A DNA stretch of 64,000 bases from assembly GCF_025947285.1 (NCBI RefSeq), contig NZ_CP110008.1, forward strand, positions 372,001 to 436,000, given 5' to 3'. Shown here one piece after another: positions 1-8,562 of this stretch (positions are counted from its first letter, which is position 1; each line of letters starts with the position of its first letter). The notes under the pieces were generated by a model. It did no database searches. It was not told the DNA's origin and was given only the letters and a program-made list of their open reading frames with translations. Made by a program: the position numbers and the translations under genes. Source of the DNA: Flavobacterium sp. N2820 (GTDB taxonomy: Bacteria; Bacteroidota; Bacteroidia; Flavobacteriales; Flavobacteriaceae).

Positions 1-9
1 CTTTTCAAT

Positions 10-34
10 AAAAAAGGCTCACTTTCGTGAACCT
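10..34 (-). terminator. Rho-independent terminator of the L,D-transpeptidase gene
   Basis: Read on the minus strand, AGGTTCAC-GAAA-GTGAGCCT forms an 8-bp stem (one G-U pair) with a GAAA tetraloop, followed directly by a run of T. It lies about 25 bp after the stop codon of the upstream minus-strand gene. Confidence 0.75.
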
Positions 35-58
35 AATTAAACTTTATGTATTCAAAAA

Positions 59-907
59 TTACTTCTTCTCTCTTTTTGTTTGTTCTTTTAAAATGGAGGG
101 CAAAAAAGGAGAAAGTGTAGTTTCTAATTCAACTTCAGAGATGGATAAAGCTTTAGCATCTTGTGGTAACGTATTCCAAATTTTCGGGTTTTTAAAATCA
201 TAACTTCCAAAAACAATTACTGGAGTTCCTTTTAGTCTTACTTTTTCGGCATTTTCTAATTCCCATTGATCGGCAAATTCGTATAACATTTTAGCATCTT
301 TTTCTAACAATCGCAAACAAGAATGTGAAGCTGGATAGCCCGGTAATTCATATTCGTGAAAGCCAATTCCCAGTTTGTTTTCAATGTTAAAATTCCATTT
401 TAGTTTCCATTCATCGTTAAACGTACTTATGGTTTCTTCGGCTTTCCAATTGGTAAAAAACAAGCCTGTGGGTGTTTTGTCTTTTGCTCTTCCCATACTT
501 GATGGACCAGAGTGTGTTAAAATACCATATTCGTATGTCGCAAATGCTTGTGTAGCATAAGAAAATAAAATTATCTTATTCACATCGTTTAAAACGGCAA
601 CTTCTAGCGGAAAAGGCATATAATACTCTAAATCACCCGAAAAATCCGTTGGCACTAAAATCGAATCTAATTTTTTTAAATTCACGGCATCCACACGATT
701 TATCGCTAAAACCAAGTCGAGTGCTTTTGTATTTGTGCCTTCACTTTTTAACCATTCTTCGCTTTTCTGAAACGTGTAGGCTATTTCTTTAGGTGCGTTT
801 CTTTTTATTTCGGGTTTGGTAATGGTTGTCCGCTCTTTCTTTTCTTCTTTACAAGAAATTGAAAGAAGACTAATTACCAAAATCACTATTTTTAAGGCGT
901 TTTTCAT
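59..907 (-). CDS. L,D-transpeptidase (YkuD-like) lipoprotein
   Basis: 282 residues. The N-terminus is a lipoprotein signal with lipobox Cys at residue 19 (SIS-C-KEE), so it is probably anchored on the periplasmic side of a membrane. The second half carries the YkuD pattern: TPTGLF at 145-150, a His in GFHEYELPG (about 184), and the catalytic motif SHSCLRL with Cys197 and Arg199. The usual family form is SHGC(I/L)R(L/M), so Ser replaces Gly next to the catalytic Cys. The family makes 3-3 peptidoglycan crosslinks or attaches proteins to peptidoglycan; which one applies here cannot be told. It is a single gene with its own terminator. The family assignment is firm and the substrate is unknown. 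Confidence 0.85.
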   Translation of the reverse strand: MKNALKIVILVISLLSISCKEEKKERTTITKPEIKRNAPKEIAYTFQKSEEWLKSEGTNTKALDLVLAINRVDAVNLKKLDSILVPTDFSGDLEYYMPFPLEVAVLNDVNKIILFSYATQAFATYEYGILTHSGPSSMGRAKDKTPTGLFFTNWKAEETISTFNDEWKLKWNFNIENKLGIGFHEYELPGYPASHSCLRLLEKDAKMLYEFADQWELENAEKVRLKGTPVIVFGSYDFKNPKIWNTLPQDAKALSISEVELETTLSPFLPSILKEQTKREKK

Positions 908-1130
908 AGGTTACTTTTTAGCAAATTTATACTTATAAAACGCACGATGTCTTATATTATTTTTTGAAATAGTTATATAAAACAATGGTGCTGAATTTTA
1001 ATTTTTTTTAAAGAAAAAAGGGTTTATTTTGTTTTCAATAAATAATTTAGTCTTATTAAAATTTTCATAAAACCAGGCATGCTTTTTGATTACATTTACA
1101 CATACAAATTCACTTAATCCTTTTTATTTT

Positions 1131-2183
1131 ATGAAACTACTTCTTTTAGGAATCGTGTCATCGCTTTTCCTAATTTCTTGTACACGAGACAACAAAGTCA
1201 AAAACGTGGATCGTGCTTTTTATACATGGAGCAGTAATGGTTATTTTAATGAAGACATTAAATCTAGTTTGAAAAACGTTAAAGTAAGGAAGCTCTATGT
1301 GAAATATTTTGAAGTAGATTACAGTGAAGCTATGGGGAATTTTCCTTTTGATAAAACCAATTTTGGCCCGTATGATTTTCATGCCGAAGATAGTATTTTA
1401 GTCGTTCCAACAATTTTTATTAAGAACGAAATTTTTCAATACAACACCAATGCAACTTTAGATAAATTAGCAGATAATATTGTTTTTTTAATAGATAAAT
1501 ATAGTAAAGAACGTTTTAGCAATATTGATAATGGAAATTTTAAAGAAATTCAAATTGATTGCGATTGGACAAAAAGCACTAAAGACAAGTATTTTTATTT
1601 ACTAAAAAAAATAAAACAATTGTCTCAAAAAGAAATCAGTTGCACCTTACGTTTGTATCCGTATAAATATCCTGATATTATGGGTGTTCCGCCTGTAGAT
1701 AAAGCAACTTTAATGTGTTATAATTTGATAAAACCATTGTCTGAAAAAGATAAGAATTCGATTTTAGAGGTTTCCGAATTAGAAAAATATTTAGACAAAC
1801 ACCGAGATTATCCAGTGCATTTAGATATTGCATTGCCTATTTTTAATTGGTCGCATATTTATCAAAACAATCAGTTTAGTGGTTTGGTTGATTTAAATTC
1901 CAAAGAAGTTTTAGGTTTTGCCAAACAAACGAAGCCTTTGTGGTTTGAAGTAACAAAAGATACGGTAATCTATTCTGATGAAAGAATCTATTTAAGAGTA
2001 GGTGACCAAATTAAGTGTGAAGAAATTACCAAACAAACAATAGAGGAAACCATTGCTGTTATCAAGCAAAATGTTGCTTTAGATGACACAACTACAATTG
2101 TATTTTTTAGTTTAGATAACAAAACTTTTAATCGCTACAGCCATGCCGAAATTTCTGGTTTTTATAGTTCTTTTACTAAGTAG
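1131..2183 (+). CDS. Lipoprotein of unknown function, possibly TIM-barrel glycosidase-like
   Basis: About 350 residues from the ATG at 1131, which starts a clean lipoprotein signal (MKLLLLG...LISC, Cys near residue 17). An ATG at 1086 would add 15 residues before the signal and is less likely. I do not recognise a named family. The order of motifs (IQIDCDW, then CTLRLYPYKYP, then TLMCYNL, then HLDIALPIFNW) resembles successive beta strands of a glycoside-hydrolase TIM barrel, with acidic residues at strand ends; this is inference. The end overlaps the next gene by 41 bp, which suggests co-translation and a shared role. Confidence 0.6.
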   Translation: MKLLLLGIVSSLFLISCTRDNKVKNVDRAFYTWSSNGYFNEDIKSSLKNVKVRKLYVKYFEVDYSEAMGNFPFDKTNFGPYDFHAEDSILVVPTIFIKNEIFQYNTNATLDKLADNIVFLIDKYSKERFSNIDNGNFKEIQIDCDWTKSTKDKYFYLLKKIKQLSQKEISCTLRLYPYKYPDIMGVPPVDKATLMCYNLIKPLSEKDKNSILEVSELEKYLDKHRDYPVHLDIALPIFNWSHIYQNNQFSGLVDLNSKEVLGFAKQTKPLWFEVTKDTVIYSDERIYLRVGDQIKCEEITKQTIEETIAVIKQNVALDDTTTIVFFSLDNKTFNRYSHAEISGFYSSFTK

Positions 2184-4389
2184 TTTTAGTAAGGTTAGCG
2201 CTTGTGGTTATTCGCCTTATGGTGAAGATGTTCGATATTGTTTGTTGCAACCACATTTATTTAACTATACAAGTTATAGTCCGTTTAATTACAATGCAAG
2301 TTTGTGGGGTTTTAATTTCGAATATAGCACCGAAAGTATAGAAGCAAATATTTTAGATTGGCACAACTATACGAATAAGAAAGTACCAATTTATGCGATT
2401 CAAGAGTTCAATTACAAATTAAAAGTAACTGATATTCATTCTAACAGTACAAATGAATTTATTCGTTATTTGTATGCGAATAAAAAAACAGATGCTATTG
2501 CTTATTTAAAAATGGCGAAAGAATGTGAGGTTGTAAATAGTTTAAATGTTGAAGATCCTTGGGAAAGAAATCAGTTAAGTATTAATACAAATAGAAAGAC
2601 TTTTTTAAACAAGTTAGTACGTATAACAAACGAGCAAAAAAATGAGTATTTTAAAAGAAAATATGCCTTTTTGACCATACGTTTGGCATTTTATGCAAAT
2701 GATGTTGAATTGATTAAAAAGATATTCACTACAAATTACACTGATAGCCAAAAAGATTATTTATACTATTGGAGTTTGTTTTTTTATTCTTTTGCAAAAG
2801 ACGACAAATCGTTTATGATGGATGCTGCTAATTTGATGGCTAATTGTCCTGAAAAATTTTATGCGAGTTATTATTTTCATCATGATAATTTTAAGCTTGA
2901 AGAAGCTTTGTCCTTTGCTAAAACTAAAACAGAAATTGCTAATTTGTATGCGTATGCATCGGTACAACGATTGGATAGAAATTTAGATTATTTAAAAAAA
3001 ATTCACAAAAATCAACCCAATTCAAAAATCTTAAGTTTTCTGTTATTGCGAGAAATTAATAAGTTAGAAGATTGGATTTATACGCCATATTATACCAATT
3101 ATAATCCGTCAACTAATTTTTGGAAAGAAAATACGACAACACAAACTTTACGAATGCGTTCCGAAAATGATCGTTTGTATGCCAAAGAAGTGTTGCAGTT
3201 TCTACAATCAATTGATTTGAATAAAACAGAAAATCCAATGTTATGGAAAGCGGCTAAAATTCAGGTTGAATTTATGTCTCGTGATTTTGCTTCTTGTTTA
3301 CAATCTATTCGTCAATTTGAAAAGCAATTTTCTAAAGAAGAAGCTGTTTTCGGGCAAGTTCAGTTGATAAAAGCATTGGTAATTACGGCAAATCAAGAGT
3401 TTGGAAAAGCAATTATCCAACCCGAAATTCACTCAATTATTCTAAAAAACAAAAGTGATAGTAGATTTTTATTTGCTTTGGGAAGAGAATTAGAGTTTAA
3501 AGGAAATATTCAAGACGGAATGGCTTTGATGGCTTCTTTAGACCAAATTTCAAATGAAGTTGAATGGCAAGGTAATCGTTCGGTTACTTCAGGAAATTTG
3601 AATGAGTTTTACACGTATTTTGATTATTTAGATTTTGTGTATTCGGCAAATGATTTACAAAAAATCGCAAATCGTCTTAAAAAACCAATGAAGAGTGATT
3701 TTGAACGAGAAATTTATAGTGTCTTACTTAGAGATCAGTTGCAAATATTAGATTTGTTAGGAACAAAGTACATACGAGAAGATAAATTAGGAAATGCTTT
3801 AGCAATTTTTAAATCGATGGATAAAAAATATTGGGAAGATAATTACAATCCATGGGAGCGCGGTAATTATAACGAATATTATGCTTTTGACCAAAATCCA
3901 TTTTTTACCTTTAAAAATACAGGAGAATTTATTAAACCAAGAGAAAAGTTTAATGTAAACAAGTTAACGATTACCGAACATTTAATAAAATATTTAAAAA
4001 TCGCCAATAATCCACAAACCAAAAATAAAGATTACTATTATTTTATAATTGCGAATTGCTATCATAATATGTCGCAATACGGTCATTCATGGATGCTCAG
4101 ACGATTTCAAAGTTATACATATTGGGGTTATGGAACAAATGAATACATGAACGAATCTTACATTGATGAATATGAATATCGTGCCAATAAAAAGGCACTA
4201 CAATATTATGATTTAGCTTATCAAAATGCTAAAACAAACAAGTTTAAAGCGCTTTGTCTAAGAATGATGGATTATGCTGAACACCAAACCTATTCTTCTT
4301 CAAAACGAGTTGATAAAGTTTACCCTCAATATGCAAAAGAATTATCGGGTTGTGAAAATTTAGAAGATTTTTTCAAAAGTAGGAGATAA
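2143..4389 (+). CDS. Large exported helical-repeat protein, function unknown
   Basis: 748 residues starting with a signal peptide (KFLVFIVLLLSSFSKVSACG). The mature protein is rich in Tyr, Asn and Lys and reads as long alpha-helical stretches with irregular TPR-like spacing (for example around residues 150-330 and 420-520, and YYYFIIANCYHNMSQYGHSW near 625). No enzyme motif is visible. Its ATG lies inside the preceding lipoprotein gene (41-bp overlap), so the two are likely translationally coupled. A strong terminator follows the stop. The two products probably form an envelope complex; this is inferred only from gene order. Confidence 0.65.
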   Translation: MPKFLVFIVLLLSSFSKVSACGYSPYGEDVRYCLLQPHLFNYTSYSPFNYNASLWGFNFEYSTESIEANILDWHNYTNKKVPIYAIQEFNYKLKVTDIHSNSTNEFIRYLYANKKTDAIAYLKMAKECEVVNSLNVEDPWERNQLSINTNRKTFLNKLVRITNEQKNEYFKRKYAFLTIRLAFYANDVELIKKIFTTNYTDSQKDYLYYWSLFFYSFAKDDKSFMMDAANLMANCPEKFYASYYFHHDNFKLEEALSFAKTKTEIANLYAYASVQRLDRNLDYLKKIHKNQPNSKILSFLLLREINKLEDWIYTPYYTNYNPSTNFWKENTTTQTLRMRSENDRLYAKEVLQFLQSIDLNKTENPMLWKAAKIQVEFMSRDFASCLQSIRQFEKQFSKEEAVFGQVQLIKALVITANQEFGKAIIQPEIHSIILKNKSDSRFLFALGRELEFKGNIQDGMALMASLDQISNEVEWQGNRSVTSGNLNEFYTYFDYLDFVYSANDLQKIANRLKKPMKSDFEREIYSVLLRDQLQILDLLGTKYIREDKLGNALAIFKSMDKKYWEDNYNPWERGNYNEYYAFDQNPFFTFKNTGEFIKPREKFNVNKLTITEHLIKYLKIANNPQTKNKDYYYFIIANCYHNMSQYGHSWMLRRFQSYTYWGYGTNEYMNESYIDEYEYRANKKALQYYDLAYQNAKTNKFKALCLRMMDYAEHQTYSSSKRVDKVYPQYAKELSGCENLEDFFKSRR

Positions 4390-4391
4390 AT

Positions 4392-4420
4392 AAAAAGGTT
4401 CGCTAATGCGAACCTTTTTA
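4392..4420. terminator. Bidirectional terminator between convergent genes
   Basis: AAAAAGGTTCGC-TAAT-GCGAACCTTTTT is a perfect 12-bp hairpin with A and T runs on both sides. It sits 2 bp after one stop codon and immediately before the stop codon of the convergent gene, so it can serve both strands. Confidence 0.85.
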
Positions 4421-4421
4421 T

Positions 4422-5132
4422 TTATTTTTTAACTTCTTTATTCTTTTTATAAATTGGAATAAAATAACTTATCGTATAATTCAAACCAGCACCAAATTTT
4501 CCGTCGTAGGTGCGGTTAAAGCCTGGAATATATAAATTATCAAAGTTTTCAGGTTTTTTATTCGAAACCAAATAGTTCAGTCGCAACGAAAAACCTAAAT
4601 ATAAATTATCAAATAATTCAGCTTTTACACCACCGATAACTTCAACCCAACTGGCATTTAATCCACTGAATTTTTCACCAGAAGTTATTATAGATTCACC
4701 ATAATAATTAGTAGGATCATAAATTTTGTACGAATTTAAAGTTTGACTAAAACTACTTACTCCATAACGCATTCCTACATAAATCATGTTTTCCATGTCC
4801 AACCAGTTTTCAAAAGAATTGTAGTCGAAACCAACTTTAAAATAGGTTCCTTTTGTCGTAAAGTTTAATCGATCGTCGTCAACCGTTTTTTCTTCATTAC
4901 CCAATTCTCCTGCAAGGTAAAATTTTCGAGTCAGTCGATAGTCTGCAACAACTTCTAATCCTTTGTAATTGTCATCATAAAGCGATTTTGTTAATCGGTG
5001 CAAATCAACTCCAACACGTAAACCATACCGTTCTGGATAAACCACTTTTGTGGTGTCTTTTTTTTGTGCGTTTCCAGTTATCGAAAAACACAGTAAAGCG
5101 ATACTAAAAATAAATCTTAACATGTACTTCAT
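4422..5132 (-). CDS. DUF6048 family outer-membrane-like protein
   Basis: 236 residues with an N-terminal signal peptide ending near GNAQ. The remainder alternates polar and hydrophobic residues and has aromatic strand ends (RYGLRVGVDLHRL, FYLAGELG, YFKVGFDYNSF, YVGMRYGVSSF, GFSLRLNYLVS, GAGLNYTISYFIPIY), as in a small outer-membrane beta barrel. This fits the DUF6048 family seen in Flavobacteria, where it follows DUF6452 and rlmD as here. The start overlaps the upstream DUF6452 gene by 29 bp. An in-frame Met at residue 4 is an alternative start. Function is unknown. Confidence 0.75.
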   Translation of the reverse strand: MKYMLRFIFSIALLCFSITGNAQKKDTTKVVYPERYGLRVGVDLHRLTKSLYDDNYKGLEVVADYRLTRKFYLAGELGNEEKTVDDDRLNFTTKGTYFKVGFDYNSFENWLDMENMIYVGMRYGVSSFSQTLNSYKIYDPTNYYGESIITSGEKFSGLNASWVEVIGGVKAELFDNLYLGFSLRLNYLVSNKKPENFDNLYIPGFNRTYDGKFGAGLNYTISYFIPIYKKNKEVKK

Positions 5133-5604
5133 TTTCGTTTTCGATATTAGGTTGAGTAACTACAATATTTTGAATCCAACTATCCGTGTCAGGAATAAAA
5201 ACAACTGGATCTGTTGCATTTAATTGAAATATGGCTTTGTATCCACAAGCTCTTGAAATATAGATTTCGCTAGTGGCATAATTAAATGTAATAGCATCAG
5301 GATTATCATCTGTAAAGTCGATTAAATCACCACCATTCTCAATAAAATTTAAAGTGGTTGTTGTAGCGTTTGTTCGTAAAGGCACTTCAATTTTACTCAC
5401 TGCTGTAAACGAAAAACGAGCATCAAAAGTAGGTTCTCCAACGCCTAAATTGGTTACATTTTTCAAAACGTTAGGATTATCCGCATCATAGAACTCAATC
5501 ACCATGAATGGTGTATCTGAATTTCCATCAACGCAAATGTCATCTTTTTCGCAACTTGAAAACGATAAAGTTAAAAGAATAAATAGGAATAATTTATAAT
5601 TCAT
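5104..5604 (-). CDS. DUF6452 family lipoprotein
   Basis: 166 residues. The lipobox is LSFSSC, with Cys near residue 18, followed by EKDDICVDGNSDTP. The rest is beta-rich, ending in VHVKIYF. It matches the DUF6452 family by its conserved ICVDG start and its place between rlmD and DUF6048, a neighbourhood common in Flavobacteriaceae. It starts 6 bp after rlmD and overlaps the next gene by 29 bp, so the three form an operon. It may work with the adjacent barrel protein in the envelope; this is inferred from pairing only. Confidence 0.75.
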   Translation of the reverse strand: MNYKLFLFILLTLSFSSCEKDDICVDGNSDTPFMVIEFYDADNPNVLKNVTNLGVGEPTFDARFSFTAVSKIEVPLRTNATTTTLNFIENGGDLIDFTDDNPDAITFNYATSEIYISRACGYKAIFQLNATDPVVFIPDTDSWIQNIVVTQPNIENENEVHVKIYF

Positions 5605-5610
5605 AATTTT

Positions 5611-7023
5611 TTATTTTAATTCCAAAAGCACAACGTTTTCGACATGATGCGTTTGTGGAAACATATCTACAGGGCGCACTCGAACTACTCTGTATTTTTC
5701 GTCCATTAAGGCTAAATCTCGTGCTTGTGTAGCCGAATTACAACTTACGTATACAATTTTTGGTACACCCGTTTTCAATAACATTTCTACTACATCTTTA
5801 TGCATTCCATCTCTCGGTGGATCGGTAATAATAACATCTGGTTGTCCGTGTTGATTGATGAATTCATCGTTGAAAACATTCTTCATATCACCCACATAAA
5901 ACTCACAATTGGTAATGTTATTGCGTGTTGCATTTGCTTTTGCATCAATAATCGCTTCTGGAACAGCTTCAACACCAATTACTTTCTTTGCTTTTTTGGA
6001 TACAAATTGCGCAATAGTTCCTGTACCAGTATATAAATCGTAAACAGTTTCATTTCCAGTTAAACCTGCAAATTCTCTAGTGATTTTGTATAATTCATAC
6101 GCTTGATCCGAATTGGTTTGATAGAATGATTTTGCATTAATACTAAAATGCAAACCTTCCATTTCTTCCAAGATATAATCACGCCCTTTAAATAAAATAA
6201 TCTCTTGGTCATACAATGTATCATTCAGTTTTTGGTTGATAACATATTGTAACGACGTAATTTGAGGAAAACGTTCTGCCAAGAAATTCATCATTAATTC
6301 GATTCCGTTTTTATCATTTTCAAAAAACTGAATTAACACCATAAGTTCTCCCGTTGAAGCTGTACGAATCATCAACGTTCGCAACAAACCTTCAACAACT
6401 CTTGCATTGAAGAATGTTAGGTTGTTTTCGTTTGCAAATCGTTTGATTTCGTTACGGATTTCGTTAGATGGGTCTTCTTGTAGATGACATTTTTCGATAT
6501 CTAAAATCTTATCCCACATTCTTGGAATATGAAATCCTAATGCATTTTTGTTCTCAAATTCTGTTCCGGATTGAATTTCAGCATCAGTCATCCAACGGGC
6601 ATTCGAGAAACCAAATTCCATCTTATTTCTGTAGAAAAATTGTTTTTCCGAACCTAAAATTGGTTCAAAATCAGGCAATTCAATTTTGCCAATACGCTTT
6701 AAATTGTTATATACTTCCTGATTTTTATAGAACAATTGTTGGCTGTATTTCATGTTTTGCCATTTACAACCGCCACAAGCACCAAAATGGTCACAAACAG
6801 GGTCAATTCTATGTTCTGAAAATTCGTGGATTTTTATAGCTTTACCTTCGTAGTAGGCTTTTCTTTTCTTCATTGTTTGTACGTCTACCACATCTCCGGG
6901 CACTACATTTGGAAGAAATATTACTTTGCCATCAGGAGCTTTTGCTACCGATACACCTTTTGCACCTGCATCAAGGATTTTTACGTTTTCGAATACGATT
7001 TTGTCTGTTTTCTTTTTTCCCAT
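5611..7023 (-). CDS. rlmD: 23S rRNA (uracil(1939)-C5)-methyltransferase RlmD
   Basis: 470 residues, normal for the RlmD/RumA family. An N-terminal TRAM domain (about 10-65) is followed by iron-sulfur cysteines in CDHFGACGGCKWQN and a later Cys in EKCHLQ. The SAM-binding motif is DLYTGTGTIAQF, the catalytic loop is TDPPRDG, and the nucleophile Cys lies in VYVSCNSATQARDL. It uses SAM to methylate C5 of a uracil in 23S rRNA. Other RumA-type enzymes (RlmC/TrmA) are excluded mainly by length and the iron-sulfur motif; the exact target base is inferred. A TATTTTTG box ends only about 5 nt upstream of the ATG, so the mRNA may be leaderless. Confidence 0.9.
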   Translation of the reverse strand: MGKKKTDKIVFENVKILDAGAKGVSVAKAPDGKVIFLPNVVPGDVVDVQTMKKRKAYYEGKAIKIHEFSEHRIDPVCDHFGACGGCKWQNMKYSQQLFYKNQEVYNNLKRIGKIELPDFEPILGSEKQFFYRNKMEFGFSNARWMTDAEIQSGTEFENKNALGFHIPRMWDKILDIEKCHLQEDPSNEIRNEIKRFANENNLTFFNARVVEGLLRTLMIRTASTGELMVLIQFFENDKNGIELMMNFLAERFPQITSLQYVINQKLNDTLYDQEIILFKGRDYILEEMEGLHFSINAKSFYQTNSDQAYELYKITREFAGLTGNETVYDLYTGTGTIAQFVSKKAKKVIGVEAVPEAIIDAKANATRNNITNCEFYVGDMKNVFNDEFINQHGQPDVIITDPPRDGMHKDVVEMLLKTGVPKIVYVSCNSATQARDLALMDEKYRVVRVRPVDMFPQTHHVENVVLLELK

Positions 7024-7091
7024 GGAGCAAAAATAAGAATTGTTGGGTGGATTTGATAATATATTTTACTTTTATAGCAAATTTAAAAAAA

Positions 7092-7640
7092 ATGAAAACC
7101 CACTTAGCCTTATTACGCGGAATTAATGTTTCTGGTCACAACATGATAAAAATGGACGCTTTGAAAACCGTTTTAGAAAATGCTGGATTTCAGAATGTGC
7201 AAACTTACATTCAATCGGGGAATGTTTTTATTGATGCTGACGAAGAAAATAGTGCAAGTGTAGGGTTTAAAATCAAGCAAGAAATTTTCAAAGAGTTTGG
7301 ACACGAAGTTCCTGTTGTAGTAATAGCTAAAGAGGATTTAGAAGCCTGTTTAAAAAATAATCAGTTTTTAAAAGAAAAAGACTGTGATACTAAGAAATTG
7401 TATGTAGCTTTTCTTTCTAAAGAAATGCAAGGAAGCGCTATTAATGATTTAAAAATAAGTCAGTTTAAACCAGATGAAGCTGCAATAGATAAAAGCAGAA
7501 TTTACATCAAATATGCTGTTGGCGCTGGAAAAACTAGATTGGATCAAAAATATATTGAGAAAAAATTAAATGTAGTGGCTACTGTAAGAAATTGGAATAC
7601 AGTAACCACTTTATTAAATATGTTTCAAGAATTGAAGTAA
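7092..7640 (+). CDS. DUF1697 domain protein
   Basis: 182 residues from the ATG at 7092. The open frame extends much further upstream, but that part is antisense to rlmD and reads as noise. The start MKTHLALLRGINVSGHN and the segment LENAGFQNVQTYIQSGNVF are the hallmark of DUF1697, followed by RTRxWNT-type residues near the C-terminus (TVRNWNTVTTLLNM). The family is small, cytosolic and of unknown function. The gene is divergent from rlmD and convergent with the PA14 gene, with stop codons back to back at 7640/7641. Confidence 0.85.
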   Translation: MKTHLALLRGINVSGHNMIKMDALKTVLENAGFQNVQTYIQSGNVFIDADEENSASVGFKIKQEIFKEFGHEVPVVVIAKEDLEACLKNNQFLKEKDCDTKKLYVAFLSKEMQGSAINDLKISQFKPDEAAIDKSRIYIKYAVGAGKTRLDQKYIEKKLNVVATVRNWNTVTTLLNMFQELK

Positions 7641-8384
7641 TTATTCAATTACGAAAGAGCTTGCATTAACGATACCAGTAGTTCCATTTGCATTTTGCAA
7701 CCAATTGAATTGCATTGTTTCTGAACCACTATTTTCATAATACCAAAATTCTATTTTGTGTCTTCCTTTTGCTAAATAAATTGTACTGCCATTAAAAGAA
7801 GCAGGCCCTTGATCAATCCATCTATTCAAAACAGGTATCCCATCGATTACCACTCTTGAACCATCATCTGAGGTTGATTGAAGTTGAAAATTTCCTGCAG
7901 TTTCAACTACAAGCGTACCCGTAAATAGAATGGTGTAATTGTCTCCTGTACGAATAGAACTTCTACAAGCATCATTAAGTAAGCCTGTCCAAAGTCCTGA
8001 ATTAACAATGGTTAAATTAAAGTTTGATTTGTCAATATTAGGAGAAGCTCCATTTCCTGAAAAAGCGTAAAATTGAAGCCCTCTATTTTCATCTGCTTTT
8101 CCAATTCCTTGCCATTTTGCACCATCCCAATAATAATAACCGGCAGTTATTCCATTTGTACCATTATGAAATACCATTGTACTTACGGCTAATGCACCTC
8201 CTTTTGGGTTTATTACTGGCGCTTGGATGGTTAGTGAAGTTAAATCAACTCTTGGAATTAAAATACCTTGAGTGGTAGAAGTAACATCAAGTTGTGCACT
8301 CGGTGAAGTTGTTCCTATTCCCACTTGAGCCAATGAAAAATAGTAAATAAAAGTAAATAAAATAGTTAGAGAGTATTTTTTCAT
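7641..8384 (-). CDS. Exported protein with PA14-like domain
   Basis: 247 residues. A signal peptide (to about residue 19, SLAQ) is followed by the segment VGIGTTSPSAQLDVTS typical of Bacteroidota cell-surface proteins, then YYYWDGAKWQGIG. Residues about 105-245 look like a PA14 domain: the core DDGSRVVIDGIPVLNRW, then LAKGRHKIEFWYYE. PA14 domains are beta-barrel modules often binding carbohydrate. There is no type IX sorting tail, so it is probably periplasmic or secreted by another route. A TACCTTTG promoter box lies at 8400-8407 on the same strand. Confidence 0.75.
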   Translation of the reverse strand: MKKYSLTILFTFIYYFSLAQVGIGTTSPSAQLDVTSTTQGILIPRVDLTSLTIQAPVINPKGGALAVSTMVFHNGTNGITAGYYYWDGAKWQGIGKADENRGLQFYAFSGNGASPNIDKSNFNLTIVNSGLWTGLLNDACRSSIRTGDNYTILFTGTLVVETAGNFQLQSTSDDGSRVVIDGIPVLNRWIDQGPASFNGSTIYLAKGRHKIEFWYYENSGSETMQFNWLQNANGTTGIVNASSFVIE

Positions 8385-8399
8385 TTTTTAAATTTTTTG

Positions 8400-8407
8400 C
8401 AAAGGTA
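8400..8407 (-). promoter_or_regulatory. Bacteroidota -7 promoter box for the PA14 gene
   Basis: TACCTTTG on the minus strand matches TAnnTTTG. It lies 15 bp upstream of the start codon. No clear -33 TTTG is seen at the expected spacing. Confidence 0.5.
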
Positions 8408-8562
8408 TGAAATCACATTTCTTAATTTATAATAAATTATAAATATTTTTTTTTAAATTATTAGTACAATTGATGGACTTTATTTATATTTTTGTAATGT
8501 TAAGGTTGATTTCTCACCAACAAGTAGGAATTGCGATGTAACAATCAATAAAAAAAACATTT

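Noticed and set aside
6468..6839. 123-residue plus-strand frame inside rlmD
   Set aside because: Antisense to a well-supported gene with conserved motifs; no independent evidence.
6873..7091. Upstream extension of the DUF1697 frame
   Set aside because: The extra 73 residues are antisense to rlmD and His/Leu-rich noise; the DUF1697 motif begins exactly at the ATG at 7092.
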